NCBI GenBank assembly: GCA_016185865.1
Contig: JACPMU010000058.1
Coordinates: forward strand, 1 to 6,101
Length of the DNA: 6,101 nt
Direction of reading: 5' to 3'
Origin: Candidatus Woesearchaeota archaeon
GTDB taxonomy: Archaea > Nanobdellota > Nanobdellia > Woesearchaeales > GW2011-AR4
The notes under the pieces are model-generated. The model was not told the origin of the DNA and made no database searches. It saw nothing but the letters and a program-made list of their open reading frames with translations. Of this stretch, positions 1-5,509 are shown piece after piece. Position 1 is the first letter of the stretch. Each line of letters begins with the position of its first letter. Made by a program: the position numbers and the translations under genes.

Positions 1-60
1 AGGACTTTTGTGCCTGTGCCTGAGCCGTTTTTTGCAAGGACTTACGGGTATGAAGAGTAA
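1..60 (+). CDS. 3' end of an unidentified protein gene (partial)
   Basis: Frame 1 is open from the window edge to a TAA at 58-60 and gives 19 residues, RTFVPVPEPFFARTYGYEE. The Pro/Phe/Tyr-rich tail looks like real coding sequence, and a tRNA promoter begins shortly after it. There are too few residues to assign a family, and I do not recognise it. The stretch could also be open by chance, since it is only 20 codons long. Confidence 0.45.
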   Translation, partial: RTFVPVPEPFFARTYGYEE

Positions 61-101
61 ATGATTTGTTGAAATTCTTGCATATTGCATTTCAAAACTT
101 A

Positions 102-109
102 TTTAAATA
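102..109 (+). promoter_or_regulatory. TATA box of the tRNA-Thr gene
   Basis: TTTAAATA lies in an AT-rich stretch with its centre about 26 bases before the first base of the tRNA, the normal archaeal TATA-to-start distance. The A-rich bases just upstream (94-97) could serve as a BRE. The same spacing recurs upstream of other genes in the window, which supports the reading. Confidence 0.6.
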
Positions 110-131
110 AACTTTTAAACCTCAACTGAAT

Positions 132-256
132 GCCTCCGTAGCATAGCAGCTATTGCGGCGGACTTGTACCAAAAATCAAAGATTTTTGGAACATCCCAAA
201 AACTTCGTTTTTGCTATGTAATCCGCAGGTCGAGGGTGCAATTCCCTTCGGAGGCT
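132..256 (+). tRNA. tRNA-Thr (anticodon UGU), intron-containing
   Basis: Exons at 132-168 and 221-256 fold into a cloverleaf. The acceptor stem GCCTCCG/CGGAGGC (132-138 with 249-255) is a perfect 7 bp. The D-stem is GCA/TGC plus a T-T mismatch. The anticodon stem GCGGA/TCCGC (158-162 with 222-226) is perfect. The variable loop is AGGTC (227-231), and the T-stem GAGGG/CCCTT (232-236 with 244-248) includes one G-U pair. The spliced seven-base anticodon loop is CTTGTAA, giving anticodon TGT (165-167). Base 73 is T256. G1-C72, C2-G71 and U73 match archaeal threonine identity. No CCA is encoded. Odd points are C in place of G19 in the eight-base D-loop and G in place of the near-universal U55 in the T-loop TGCAATT (237-243). 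The gene could be slightly degenerate, but its stems are intact. Confidence 0.88.
169..220 (+). other. tRNA-Thr intron (52 nt, position 37/38) with two hairpins
   Basis: The intron interrupts the anticodon loop after A37, the usual archaeal site. Cuts within TA^C (167-169) and TA^A (219-221) suit the splicing endonuclease, which cleaves inside three-base bulges. The central helix between the bulges is weak: C163-G218, a T-T mismatch, T165-A216 and G166-T215. Inside lie two perfect hairpins: CCAAAAATC/GATTTTTGG with an AAA loop (169-189, 9 bp), and CAAAAAC/GTTTTTG with a TTC loop (197-213, 7 bp). Because both use the same A5/T5 core, CAAAAA at 170-175 can also pair with TTTTTG at 208-213, which would form the stem next to a bulge-helix-bulge. 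The exact boundaries are inferred from the seven-base loop requirement. Confidence 0.82.
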
Positions 257-272
257 TATTAATTAGACAAAA

Positions 273-821
273 ATGGTTAAATCATTGCGTTATATCATAG
301 CACCATTGCTTTTGACGGTAGCTGGCAATGCTTTTGCTGCGGATGCGTCTCAAATTAAAGCTATAAGAGATTATGTTGTTAGACATGGTACAGTTAGGGA
401 TGATGTTGACCCGGTTGCAAGGTATCATGAAGTAGTTTTTAATGGTAGACAAATAAACTATCGAGATATTACAGATACCTTGACCAGTCCTAAAGAATCA
501 TCTGAACTAACAGTCACAGTTGGAATAAAGCCTGATGGAGAGGAACGATTTCTGGTTTCCTTAAGAGATTTTTATTATTATTCAGATAGCCATCGAATAA
601 GGTGGTTTCAAGACGGAAGCACAAAACCTAATTCCATAGATGGTACTATTGATGTGGCTATAGAAGCCGTTGAAGAATTTCCAGAATCACCAACCAAGAA
701 TAGAATTGTTGCGGAAAGGGTAATAGACTTAAAAGACGAGAAGAACAGGAAAAAATATCAATTATTTTTCGATTTAATAATCAATCCTTTAAGCAAATAT
801 GTCAAAAAAATAGAAAATTAA
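273..821 (+). CDS. Exported protein of unknown function
   Basis: This encodes 182 residues from ATG. The N-terminus is a clear Sec signal peptide: basic MVKSLR, a hydrophobic core at about residues 8-17, and an A-F-A site with predicted cleavage after Ala22. The mature part of about 160 residues has no further membrane segment and no cysteines, is rich in charged residues and alternates likely beta strands with a basic C-terminal helix. I recognise no family, so its role outside the cell is unknown. It starts 16 bases after tRNA-Thr with no TATA box at a suitable distance and no obvious ribosome binding site. It may therefore be read through from the tRNA promoter. The next gene follows after 9 bases. 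Codon use differs from the neighbours: several AGA, three CGA and one CGT besides AGG for arginine, which hints at weak expression or later acquisition. Confidence 0.75.
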   Translation: MVKSLRYIIAPLLLTVAGNAFAADASQIKAIRDYVVRHGTVRDDVDPVARYHEVVFNGRQINYRDITDTLTSPKESSELTVTVGIKPDGEERFLVSLRDFYYYSDSHRIRWFQDGSTKPNSIDGTIDVAIEAVEEFPESPTKNRIVAERVIDLKDEKNRKKYQLFFDLIINPLSKYVKKIEN

Positions 822-830
822 AGTACTAAA

Positions 831-1304
831 ATGCCAAACAAAGATATAGAAAAACAATACATTGAACTGAAGAAGAAGCACAGGCTTCCAGAATTCAGAG
901 AAATAGACTTTGAGTTTGAGCTGAGCGACCTGGAGGAGACAAGTTTCCTGCTTCGCGCAATAATCAGGAGAATGGAGGAAAAGCTTGATTTCTATTCAAC
1001 CATGCTGGAAGAAATACTTCAGCCTGACACAAGCAATCTTTATGCAATGCACGAAACCAGGTTTTTTGACGAGGATGAAAAAAAGAGGATGTATGAATTA
1101 TACACAAAACTGATGAATTTTAACAGGCAGTCAATAGAAGTTTCGCTGGAGCATAATGAAAATAACGAAGTAGATTTCATAAACAATCTGTTTCAGGAAT
1201 GGAAAACTTTAAAGCAGGAGCTGCTGGCTTTTGTCAGGAAGACAAGGGCTTCATGGAAAAGGGAAGAAGCCGATATAAAAGAGGATTTGGGCTATATGGG
1301 TTAA
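831..1304 (+). CDS. Conserved hypothetical helical protein
   Basis: This encodes 157 residues, cytoplasmic, with no signal peptide, membrane segment or cysteine. It is highly charged and predicted almost all helical. A segment around LLRAIIRRMEEKLDFYSTML (about 40-60) is followed by LQPDTS (about 63-68) and a TRFFDEDEKKRMYELYTKLM helix (about 76-95). A long C-terminal helix rich in Lys, Glu and Trp could form a coiled coil. I have the impression that similar proteins occur in DPANN archaea, but I know of no assigned function and give none. It begins 9 bases after the exported-protein gene, and its stop is separated by one base from the adk start, so it is very probably translated from the same mRNA as adenylate kinase. 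No Shine-Dalgarno sequence is visible. Confidence 0.8.
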   Translation: MPNKDIEKQYIELKKKHRLPEFREIDFEFELSDLEETSFLLRAIIRRMEEKLDFYSTMLEEILQPDTSNLYAMHETRFFDEDEKKRMYELYTKLMNFNRQSIEVSLEHNENNEVDFINNLFQEWKTLKQELLAFVRKTRASWKREEADIKEDLGYMG

Positions 1305-1305
1305 A

Positions 1306-1956
1306 ATGCAGCTGATAATATTTGGATCACCGGGAGTTGGAAAGGGCACTTTGTCTGACATGCTTGCTGAAAAATACAAGATTCCGCATATATCCACAGG
1401 CGATATTTTCAGGAGCGAGATAAAGAGCGGCAACAGCGAGCTTATCCAGTATGTTGAGAAAGGATTGCTTGTTCCTGACATGGTTGTCAACAAAGTTGTT
1501 GAAAAGTCTTTGAAGCAGGAAAGCTGCAAAAACGGTTTTATCCTTGACGGCTATCCAAGGACGACTGACCAGGCTGAGTTTCTGGAGAATGCATTGTGGA
1601 AATTAAAGAAAAGCATAAGCTTGGTACTGAACTTAGTAGCATCTGAAGATGAAATAATAAAAAGGCTGACTGCAAGAAGGAGCTGCGGCAGGTGCGGGGC
1701 TTTGTACAATCTGGTCACGATGAAGCCTAAAAAGAAAGGTATGTGCGACAAATGCCAAAGCGCTCTTGTGATGAGGAAGGATGACGAGCCTGAAACTGTC
1801 AAAAAAAGGATACAGGTTTACCAAAATGAAACATCGCCTTTGATTGAATATTACAAAAAGAAAAAAATGCTTGTTGATGTTGACGCTTCGCCAAAGCCAA
1901 AGGAAGTGTTTAATGCTGTTGTAAAAGTTATAGAGTCAAATATTAAAAAAGAATAA
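1306..1956 (+). CDS. adk: Adenylate kinase, zinc-LID form
   Basis: This cytoplasmic enzyme interconverts ATP + AMP and 2 ADP to balance adenine nucleotides. The 216 residues match the long bacterial-type family. The P-loop GSPGVGKGT is at 7-15, ISTGDIFR (29-36) belongs to the AMP-binding region, and DGYPRT (81-86) is the family signature. RLTAR (120-124) opens the LID. The LID carries Cys127-x2-Cys130 and Cys147-x2-Cys150, the tetra-cysteine set that binds structural zinc in this subfamily. RKDDEPETVKKR (157-168) supplies the later LID aspartates and arginines. Many archaea use a different, trimeric adenylate kinase without this LID, so this copy is of the bacterial/eukaryotic type, probably by old transfer. 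It starts one base after the preceding stop, indicating translational coupling. Its stop lies 3 bases from the convergent GAPDH stop. Confidence 0.97.
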   Translation: MQLIIFGSPGVGKGTLSDMLAEKYKIPHISTGDIFRSEIKSGNSELIQYVEKGLLVPDMVVNKVVEKSLKQESCKNGFILDGYPRTTDQAEFLENALWKLKKSISLVLNLVASEDEIIKRLTARRSCGRCGALYNLVTMKPKKKGMCDKCQSALVMRKDDEPETVKKRIQVYQNETSPLIEYYKKKKMLVDVDASPKPKEVFNAVVKVIESNIKKE

Positions 1957-1959
1957 GAC

Positions 1960-2952
1960 TTACTTCCCAATCAGCTTTATCACATCGATCATTCTCTCGC
2001 TGAAGCCCCACTCGTTGTCATACCATGCGATTACTTTTACAAAATTGCCCCCTATTACATTAGTAAGCTCCGAGTCAAATATTAAGGAGTTTGGGTCAGT
2101 TATTATGTCAGCGGAAACCAGAGGCTCGGCTGAATATTCAAGAATTCCTTTCAGCTTATCTGCGGCATTTTTAAATGCATTATTTATCTCTTCTTTTGTA
2201 ACATTTTTTTCCAGCTCGCACACAAAGTCTGTGACAGAGCCGGAAGCAACAGGAACTCGAAACGAGAGTCCATCCAGTTTTCCTTTCAGTTCCGGAATAA
2301 CCTCTGCAACTGTTTTTGCAGCGCCTGTTGTTGTTGGGATTATTGACAGTGCGGCATGCCTTGCCCTCCTCAAATCCTTATGGGGGGCATCAACAAGCTT
2401 TTGGTCAGCAGTGTAGGCATGTATTGTTGTCATAAATCCCCTTTTAAGCCCGAAATTATCGTGAAGGATTTTCACAACAGGAGCTAAGCAGTTTGTTGTG
2501 CATGAGGCATTGCTGATAATATTGTGCTTTTTTTTGTCGTACATTTTGTCATTTACGCCCATCACAATTGTTATGTCAGGATTTTTTGCAGGGGCGCTTA
2601 TCAAAACTTTTTTTGCGCCTGCATTTAAGTGCTGCTGCGCTCCTTCCCTGTCTGTAAACTTGCCTGTGCTTTCAACAACAACATCAATTTTCATGTCTTT
2701 CCACGGAAGCTTTGTAGGGTCCAGAATTGAAAGGACTTTTATTTTCCTGCCGTCAATAATTAAAGAATCGTCTGTGTGCTCTACTGTCCCATTGTATTTT
2801 CCATGAACAGAATCGTACTTGAAAAGATGAGCTAATGTTTTCGCGTCTGTGATGTCATTGACGCAAGCCCAGCTTATGCTTTTGTCTTTTACTCCTGCCC
2901 TCAGGACAAGCCTTCCAATCCTGCCAAAACCATTGATAGCAACATTAATCAT
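1960..2952 (-). CDS. gap: Type I glyceraldehyde-3-phosphate dehydrogenase
   Basis: This enzyme converts glyceraldehyde-3-phosphate, NAD+ and phosphate to 1,3-bisphosphoglycerate in the cytoplasm. The 330 residues are full length. The Rossmann motif GFGRIGR is at 8-14, VND with Asp33 is at the end of the second strand, and the active-site signature SNASCTTNC (147-155) carries catalytic Cys151. The partner His178 lies in TTIHAYT, the S-loop has DAPHKDLRRAR (188-198), and WYDNEWGFS (310-318) is near the end. Asp33 favours NAD+. Ala189-Pro190 replaces the Leu-Pro usual in strict NAD enzymes, so some NADP use cannot be excluded. Most archaea use the unrelated type II enzyme, so this gene is bacterial in style. 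It has its own TATA box and a GGTGG ribosome binding site before ATG. It converges on adk with a 3-base gap. Confidence 0.97.
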   Translation of the reverse strand: MINVAINGFGRIGRLVLRAGVKDKSISWACVNDITDAKTLAHLFKYDSVHGKYNGTVEHTDDSLIIDGRKIKVLSILDPTKLPWKDMKIDVVVESTGKFTDREGAQQHLNAGAKKVLISAPAKNPDITIVMGVNDKMYDKKKHNIISNASCTTNCLAPVVKILHDNFGLKRGFMTTIHAYTADQKLVDAPHKDLRRARHAALSIIPTTTGAAKTVAEVIPELKGKLDGLSFRVPVASGSVTDFVCELEKNVTKEEINNAFKNAADKLKGILEYSAEPLVSADIITDPNSLIFDSELTNVIGGNFVKVIAWYDNEWGFSERMIDVIKLIGK

Positions 2953-2956
2953 TAAG

Positions 2957-2961
2957 CCACC
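2957..2961 (-). promoter_or_regulatory. Ribosome binding site of gap
   Basis: On the minus strand AAAGGTGG precedes the ATG, with GGTGG ending 4 bases before it. It matches the anti-Shine-Dalgarno region CACCTCC of 16S rRNA. It confirms the chosen start. It is the clearest such site in the window, because most other genes here lack one. Confidence 0.6.
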
Positions 2962-2990
2962 TTTTTGTTTGCCTTAGAAAAATTATAGGT

Positions 2991-2998
2991 TATATAAA
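2991..2998 (-). promoter_or_regulatory. TATA box of gap
   Basis: The minus strand reads TTTATATA here, just beyond the end of the PHP remnant. Transcription should start near 2968, leaving a leader of about 16 bases that includes the ribosome binding site. This makes gap a separate transcription unit from polX. Confidence 0.65.
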
Positions 2999-3001
2999 AA
3001 C

Positions 3002-3619
3002 TTAGTGCTTCAGCATCCTCAGCATATCCTTCAAATTTCTTGTGTTAATTATGTCGCTCTTCGTAGCCCACCCTCTTCTTGCAGTTCCAATTCCCAATTT
3101 CATGAAATGCAATTGGTCTGCATTGTGGGAATCTGTGCTTATCACAAGCTGTACTCCGGCTTTTACAGCAGCCCTTACATGAGCGTCCCTTAAATCCATT
3201 CTTTCAGGATATGCATTTACTTCCATGACTGTGCTGGTTTTTTTGGCAGCGTCAAAAACCGCTTCCAAGTCAATGTCATAGCTCTCTCTTTTTGTTATCA
3301 GCCTTCCTGTTGGGTGCGCAATGATGTCAACATTCTCGTTTTCCATTGCCTTGAGCATTCTTCTTGTTATTTTTTCCTTGGGATTCTTGAACCCTGAATG
3401 GATGGAAGCAACAACAACATCAAGCTGCTTCAAAATTTTGTCAGGCATATCCAAAGTTCCGTCATCTGTTATGTTGACTTCAACGCCTTGCAATACTGTT
3501 ATGCCTCTTAATTTTTTGTTTATTTTGTCTATTTCTTTCCTTTGCTGAAGTATTCTTTTTTCATCTAATGCATTTGCGATTGCAAGCTTTCCGGTAGGGT
3601 CTGTTATGCAAATGGATCC
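3002..3619 (-). pseudogene. PHP-domain remnant of PolX (frameshifted, 5' part deleted)
   Basis: From a stop at 3622-3620, 205 codons are open to the TAA at 3004-3002. The product clearly matches the C-terminal PHP nuclease domain of bacterial/archaeal PolX. It begins GSICITD, then gives GKLAIANALDEKR, GVEVNI, ASIHSGF (His74), DIIAHPTGRL (His102), EVNAYPERMDL (Glu133) and STDSHN (Asp163, His165), numbered from 3619. Missing is the start of the domain with its His-x-His motif. The normal TDH motif reads TDP (Pro8), losing another metal-binding His. The remnant frame is one base off the polymerase frame. It has no ATG or GTG start: TTG at 3493 and an internal ATG are the only options. It is therefore best read as a decaying domain; a frameshift-fused or separately expressed protein is less likely. 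Confidence 0.8.
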
Positions 3620-4632
3620 TCATTGTAGCCGATTAATTTTGGCAGCATGTGGTGCTGCGCTAATTCGATCTCGCCTTCATCCTCCCTCATCTCAGGCTCA
3701 ATGTAGTCCATGCCAAGTTTTTTATAGACATCTTCCTCTGTTTTTCCTGCAACAAGCCTGTTGTTTTTGCTGTCAAACAGCCCATATTCGCTCAGCTTAA
3801 CCCTTTTTTCAATAGCTATTCTTCTCAAAAGTATGTTGTGCTCCTTGTTGCCGGTGAAGTAAAGCAATGCAGCCCCAAAAATATTATCATCTAAAACTCT
3901 TAAGTCAACTTGGATGCCTTCCTTTAACCTTACAGAAGACTTTGTAGGGCCTTTTGCAAGAACATCTGCAACATTCGGCATTTTTGAAAAGAATTCAATG
4001 ACTTTTTCAGGCGCTTTTGATGTCGCAAGAATGTCAATGTCGCCAATCGTTTCTTTCATCCTTCTTGTAGAGCCTGCGATGCTGACTTTTTGCACTTCTT
4101 TTAGCTTTTTCAGCGCAATTACAACCTCTTCTGCGCTGCTTAATGCAAATCCCAATGGAACTCTTTCGCTTGTCTTTCTTGCAAACTCTATGCTTTTCAG
4201 GATGTTTTTCTCAACAATAGGTCCCAAGCCGCTGATTTTCTGTATTTTGCCTTTTTTTGCCGCTTTTTCAAGGTCGGCAACTGTTTTTACTTTCAATTCT
4301 TTGTAGAGTTTCAGTATTGTTTTTGGGCCTATACCCTCAATTTTACCCAAACTTTCCATGTCAACAGGCGTTTTTTTCTTCAGCTCAGCAAGATACTTCA
4401 GCTTGCCTGTTTTCATAAACTCGTCAATTTTCTTAGATATGCCTTCCCCTACTCCCGGCAGATCTTCCAGCCTGTTTTCCTTCCAAACCTGCTCAATGTC
4501 CTCAGAAAGCCCTTCAATAACCAAAGCTGCTTTCCTGTAAGCCCTTATCTTGAACCTGTCCTTTTGGTCGGTGCTGAATTCAAGGTAATCAGCCAATTCA
4601 TTCAGAAGCTCTGCGACTTCGAGGTTTTTCAT
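3604..4632 (-). CDS. polX: DNA polymerase family X, polymerase core
   Basis: This is a gap-filling DNA polymerase for base excision and end-joining repair. The 342 residues contain the N-terminal 8-kDa-type helical domain (about 1-70, with RFKIRAYRKAA) and three helix-hairpin-helix motifs: LPGVGEGI (58-65), IEGIGPKT (98-105) and ISGLGPIV (133-140). Next come the palm signature AGSTRRMKETIGDID (186-200), with catalytic Asp198 and Asp200, and the third Asp243 in QVDLR. YFTGNKEHN (258-266) and the thumb motif IEPEMREDEGEIE (311-323) follow. All polymerase residues are intact. Relatives are about 570-575 residues because a PHP nuclease domain follows. Here the frame ends at PKLIGYNEDPFA, just where that domain should begin, and the rest of the domain lies downstream in another frame. 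The polymerase may work alone, as in eukaryotic members, but without PHP activity. The TATA box position implies a leaderless mRNA. Confidence 0.93.
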   Translation of the reverse strand: MKNLEVAELLNELADYLEFSTDQKDRFKIRAYRKAALVIEGLSEDIEQVWKENRLEDLPGVGEGISKKIDEFMKTGKLKYLAELKKKTPVDMESLGKIEGIGPKTILKLYKELKVKTVADLEKAAKKGKIQKISGLGPIVEKNILKSIEFARKTSERVPLGFALSSAEEVVIALKKLKEVQKVSIAGSTRRMKETIGDIDILATSKAPEKVIEFFSKMPNVADVLAKGPTKSSVRLKEGIQVDLRVLDDNIFGAALLYFTGNKEHNILLRRIAIEKRVKLSEYGLFDSKNNRLVAGKTEEDVYKKLGMDYIEPEMREDEGEIELAQHHMLPKLIGYNEDPFA

Positions 4633-4656
4633 AAATTTAGTTTATAAAATTTAGAA

Positions 4657-4664
4657 TATTTAAA
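4657..4664 (-). promoter_or_regulatory. TATA box of polX (leaderless transcript)
   Basis: The minus strand reads CTTTAAATA, with TTTAAATA at this position centred 28 bases upstream of the ATG. Transcription would then start within a few bases of the start codon, so the mRNA would be leaderless. No ribosome binding site is visible. A second AT-rich stretch, TTTTATAAA on the minus strand at 4642-4650, is too close to the gene to serve. Confidence 0.5.
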
Positions 4665-4687
4665 GATTATTAATTTATTATTTAAAA

Positions 4688-4927
4688 TTATAAATGATTG
4701 TGATAAGCGCTACTTTTTTGCATTTTTCCCAAGGCTTCCTTTATTTGCTCCTCTATTCCTTGAGCTGGTGGTATAGTATGTAAAGATATTCTGTCTTTGG
4801 CATTTCTATAGACTTTAACCATGTAATCAACGATTTTTCTACAGTCTGCGCTTCTGTAAACAATCCTTGCCCCGTCCCATACCTGATATTCATTACCCTC
4901 GCGACCTATGAAATATGTCTCTATCAT
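4688..4927 (-). CDS. Small hypothetical protein (79 aa)
   Basis: This encodes 79 residues from ATG, soluble, with one cysteine (Cys29) and no membrane segment. The N-terminal half looks like a beta-rich unit: TYFIGREGNEYQVWDGARIVYRS suggests three strands. The second half has two helices (CRKIVDYMVKVYRNAK and GIEEQIKEALGKMQK) and ends in a His-containing tail. I do not recognise a family. It starts 15 bases after the Nudix stop on the same strand with no promoter between them, so it is probably the second gene of that transcript. Codon use is ordinary, including one CGA and two CGC/CGA-type arginine codons. No function is proposed. Confidence 0.65.
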   Translation of the reverse strand: MIETYFIGREGNEYQVWDGARIVYRSADCRKIVDYMVKVYRNAKDRISLHTIPPAQGIEEQIKEALGKMQKSSAYHNHL

Positions 4928-4942
4928 TTTATTCAGGAAAAT

Positions 4943-5362
4943 CTACTCATTCTTATTCAAAAATTCATCAGCTTTCCTCAGCAGTTCCTTTGCATTGTTG
5001 TAAGTCAGTTTATTTAATGCATGCTCATAGCCCATCCATGCATACCCAATATGCTCTTTTGATATTGTTACTTCATCTGTAGCTGACTTGGCAAGGAAAA
5101 AAACAACTTCCTTGTGTATTGTTTCATTGTTTCTTTTGTAGAAATAAGCAATAATTTCTCTGAAGCCGTCAGCAAGCTCAATGTCTTCAATTCCTGTTTC
5201 TTCCCTGATTTCTCTGGATGCTGTCATTTCCTCTTTTTCATTTCTTTCCATGTGGCCTTTTGGAAAGTCCCAGTGCCCGGCTTCATAATGAAGAAGAAGG
5301 TACTTAATGCCTTCTTTTTGCCTTATAAAAACAATTGTGCCGCAACTTTTCTCTTTTGGCAT
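4943..5362 (-). CDS. Nudix hydrolase, Ap4A-hydrolase-like
   Basis: Nudix enzymes cleave nucleoside diphosphates linked to another group. The 139 residues carry a perfect Nudix box GX5EX7REUXEEXGU at 36-58: Gly36, Glu42, Arg50-Glu51-Ile52, Glu54-Glu55, Gly57-Ile58, where the glutamates bind Mg2+. The opening CGTIVF (7-12), YLLLHY and GHWDFPKGH (29-37) are typical of the bis(5'-nucleosyl)-tetraphosphatase (NUDT2-like) branch, which removes stress-linked Ap4A by asymmetric cleavage. AWMGYEHALNKLTYNNAKELL (108-128) matches the C-terminal region of that branch. The substrate is inferred from family resemblance; mRNA-decapping or other dinucleotide activity is possible. The TATA box position implies a leaderless mRNA. 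The 79-residue gene follows after 15 bases. The start is divergent from tfe across a 353-base gap. Confidence 0.93.
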   Translation of the reverse strand: MPKEKSCGTIVFIRQKEGIKYLLLHYEAGHWDFPKGHMERNEKEEMTASREIREETGIEDIELADGFREIIAYFYKRNNETIHKEVVFFLAKSATDEVTISKEHIGYAWMGYEHALNKLTYNNAKELLRKADEFLNKNE

Positions 5363-5385
5363 GAGTTTTTGGGTAAAAAGGCTTG

Positions 5386-5393
5386 TTTAAATA
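5386..5393 (-). promoter_or_regulatory. TATA box of the Nudix gene (leaderless transcript)
   Basis: The minus strand reads GCTATTTAAAC, with TATTTAAA at this position centred 27 bases upstream of the ATG. Transcription would start next to the start codon. This is the same arrangement as for polX. A stronger AT box at 5418-5427 could also act on this strand and would give a leader of about 35 bases. Confidence 0.5.
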
Positions 5394-5417
5394 GCTTTTA
5401 CTCCAAAAACCGAAACA

Positions 5418-5425
5418 TTTATATA
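5418..5425 (+). promoter_or_regulatory. Candidate TATA box 1 in the tfe upstream region
   Basis: TTTATATA is preceded by CGAAAC (5411-5416), a good BRE-like element for plus-strand orientation. Transcription would start near 5447, inside the direct repeats, about 270 bases before tfe. The AT core is nearly symmetrical, so it might also serve the Nudix gene in the other direction. Confidence 0.4.
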
Positions 5426-5426
5426 T

Positions 5427-5476
5427 AACATATGCTATAGAATATCTATATTTGAACATATATACTACAGAATAAC
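5427..5476 (+). repeat. Imperfect direct repeat between two TATA boxes
   Basis: AACATAT, 1-3 bases, CTATAGAATA (5427-5444) is repeated as AACATAT, 2-3 bases, CTACAGAATA (5455-5474). The copies are 28 bases apart. They lie between candidate TATA boxes 1 and 2, so they could be paired binding sites for a regulator or remnants of a duplicated promoter. In such AT-rich DNA a chance origin is possible. Confidence 0.45.
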
Positions 5477-5480
5477 AAAG

Positions 5481-5488
5481 TTTATATA
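5481..5488 (+). promoter_or_regulatory. Candidate TATA box 2, promoter of a structured transcript
   Basis: TTTATATA is preceded by AACAAAG, a BRE-like element. The expected start, about 26 bases on, falls at 5508-5511, exactly where the first perfect hairpin of the downstream structured region begins. No protein start lies nearby, which suggests an RNA gene or a long leader. Confidence 0.5.
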
Positions 5489-5509
5489 CAACAAGCCCTC
5501 TTAAAGTCC

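Noticed and set aside
132..256. Reading the tRNA as tRNA-Tyr (anticodon GTA)
   Set aside because: GTA would need an eight-base anticodon loop or a shifted splice site. A seven-base loop gives TGT. G1-C72, C2-G71 and U73 fit archaeal Thr, whereas archaeal Tyr normally has C1-G72 and A73.
2015..2806. Plus-strand open frames opposite gap
   Set aside because: They lie antisense to a full-length, highly conserved GAPDH gene and have hydrophobic, Ser/Phe-rich shadow composition and no family resemblance.
3002..3493. A separate 163-residue PHP protein starting at TTG 3493
   Set aside because: Homology to PolX continues upstream of the TTG in the same frame to about 3613, there is no promoter or ribosome binding site there, and the first metal motif is missing. 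A domain remnant explains it better.
3606..4540. Plus-strand open frames opposite polX
   Set aside because: They are antisense shadows of a clearly homologous polymerase gene, without promoters or recognisable products.
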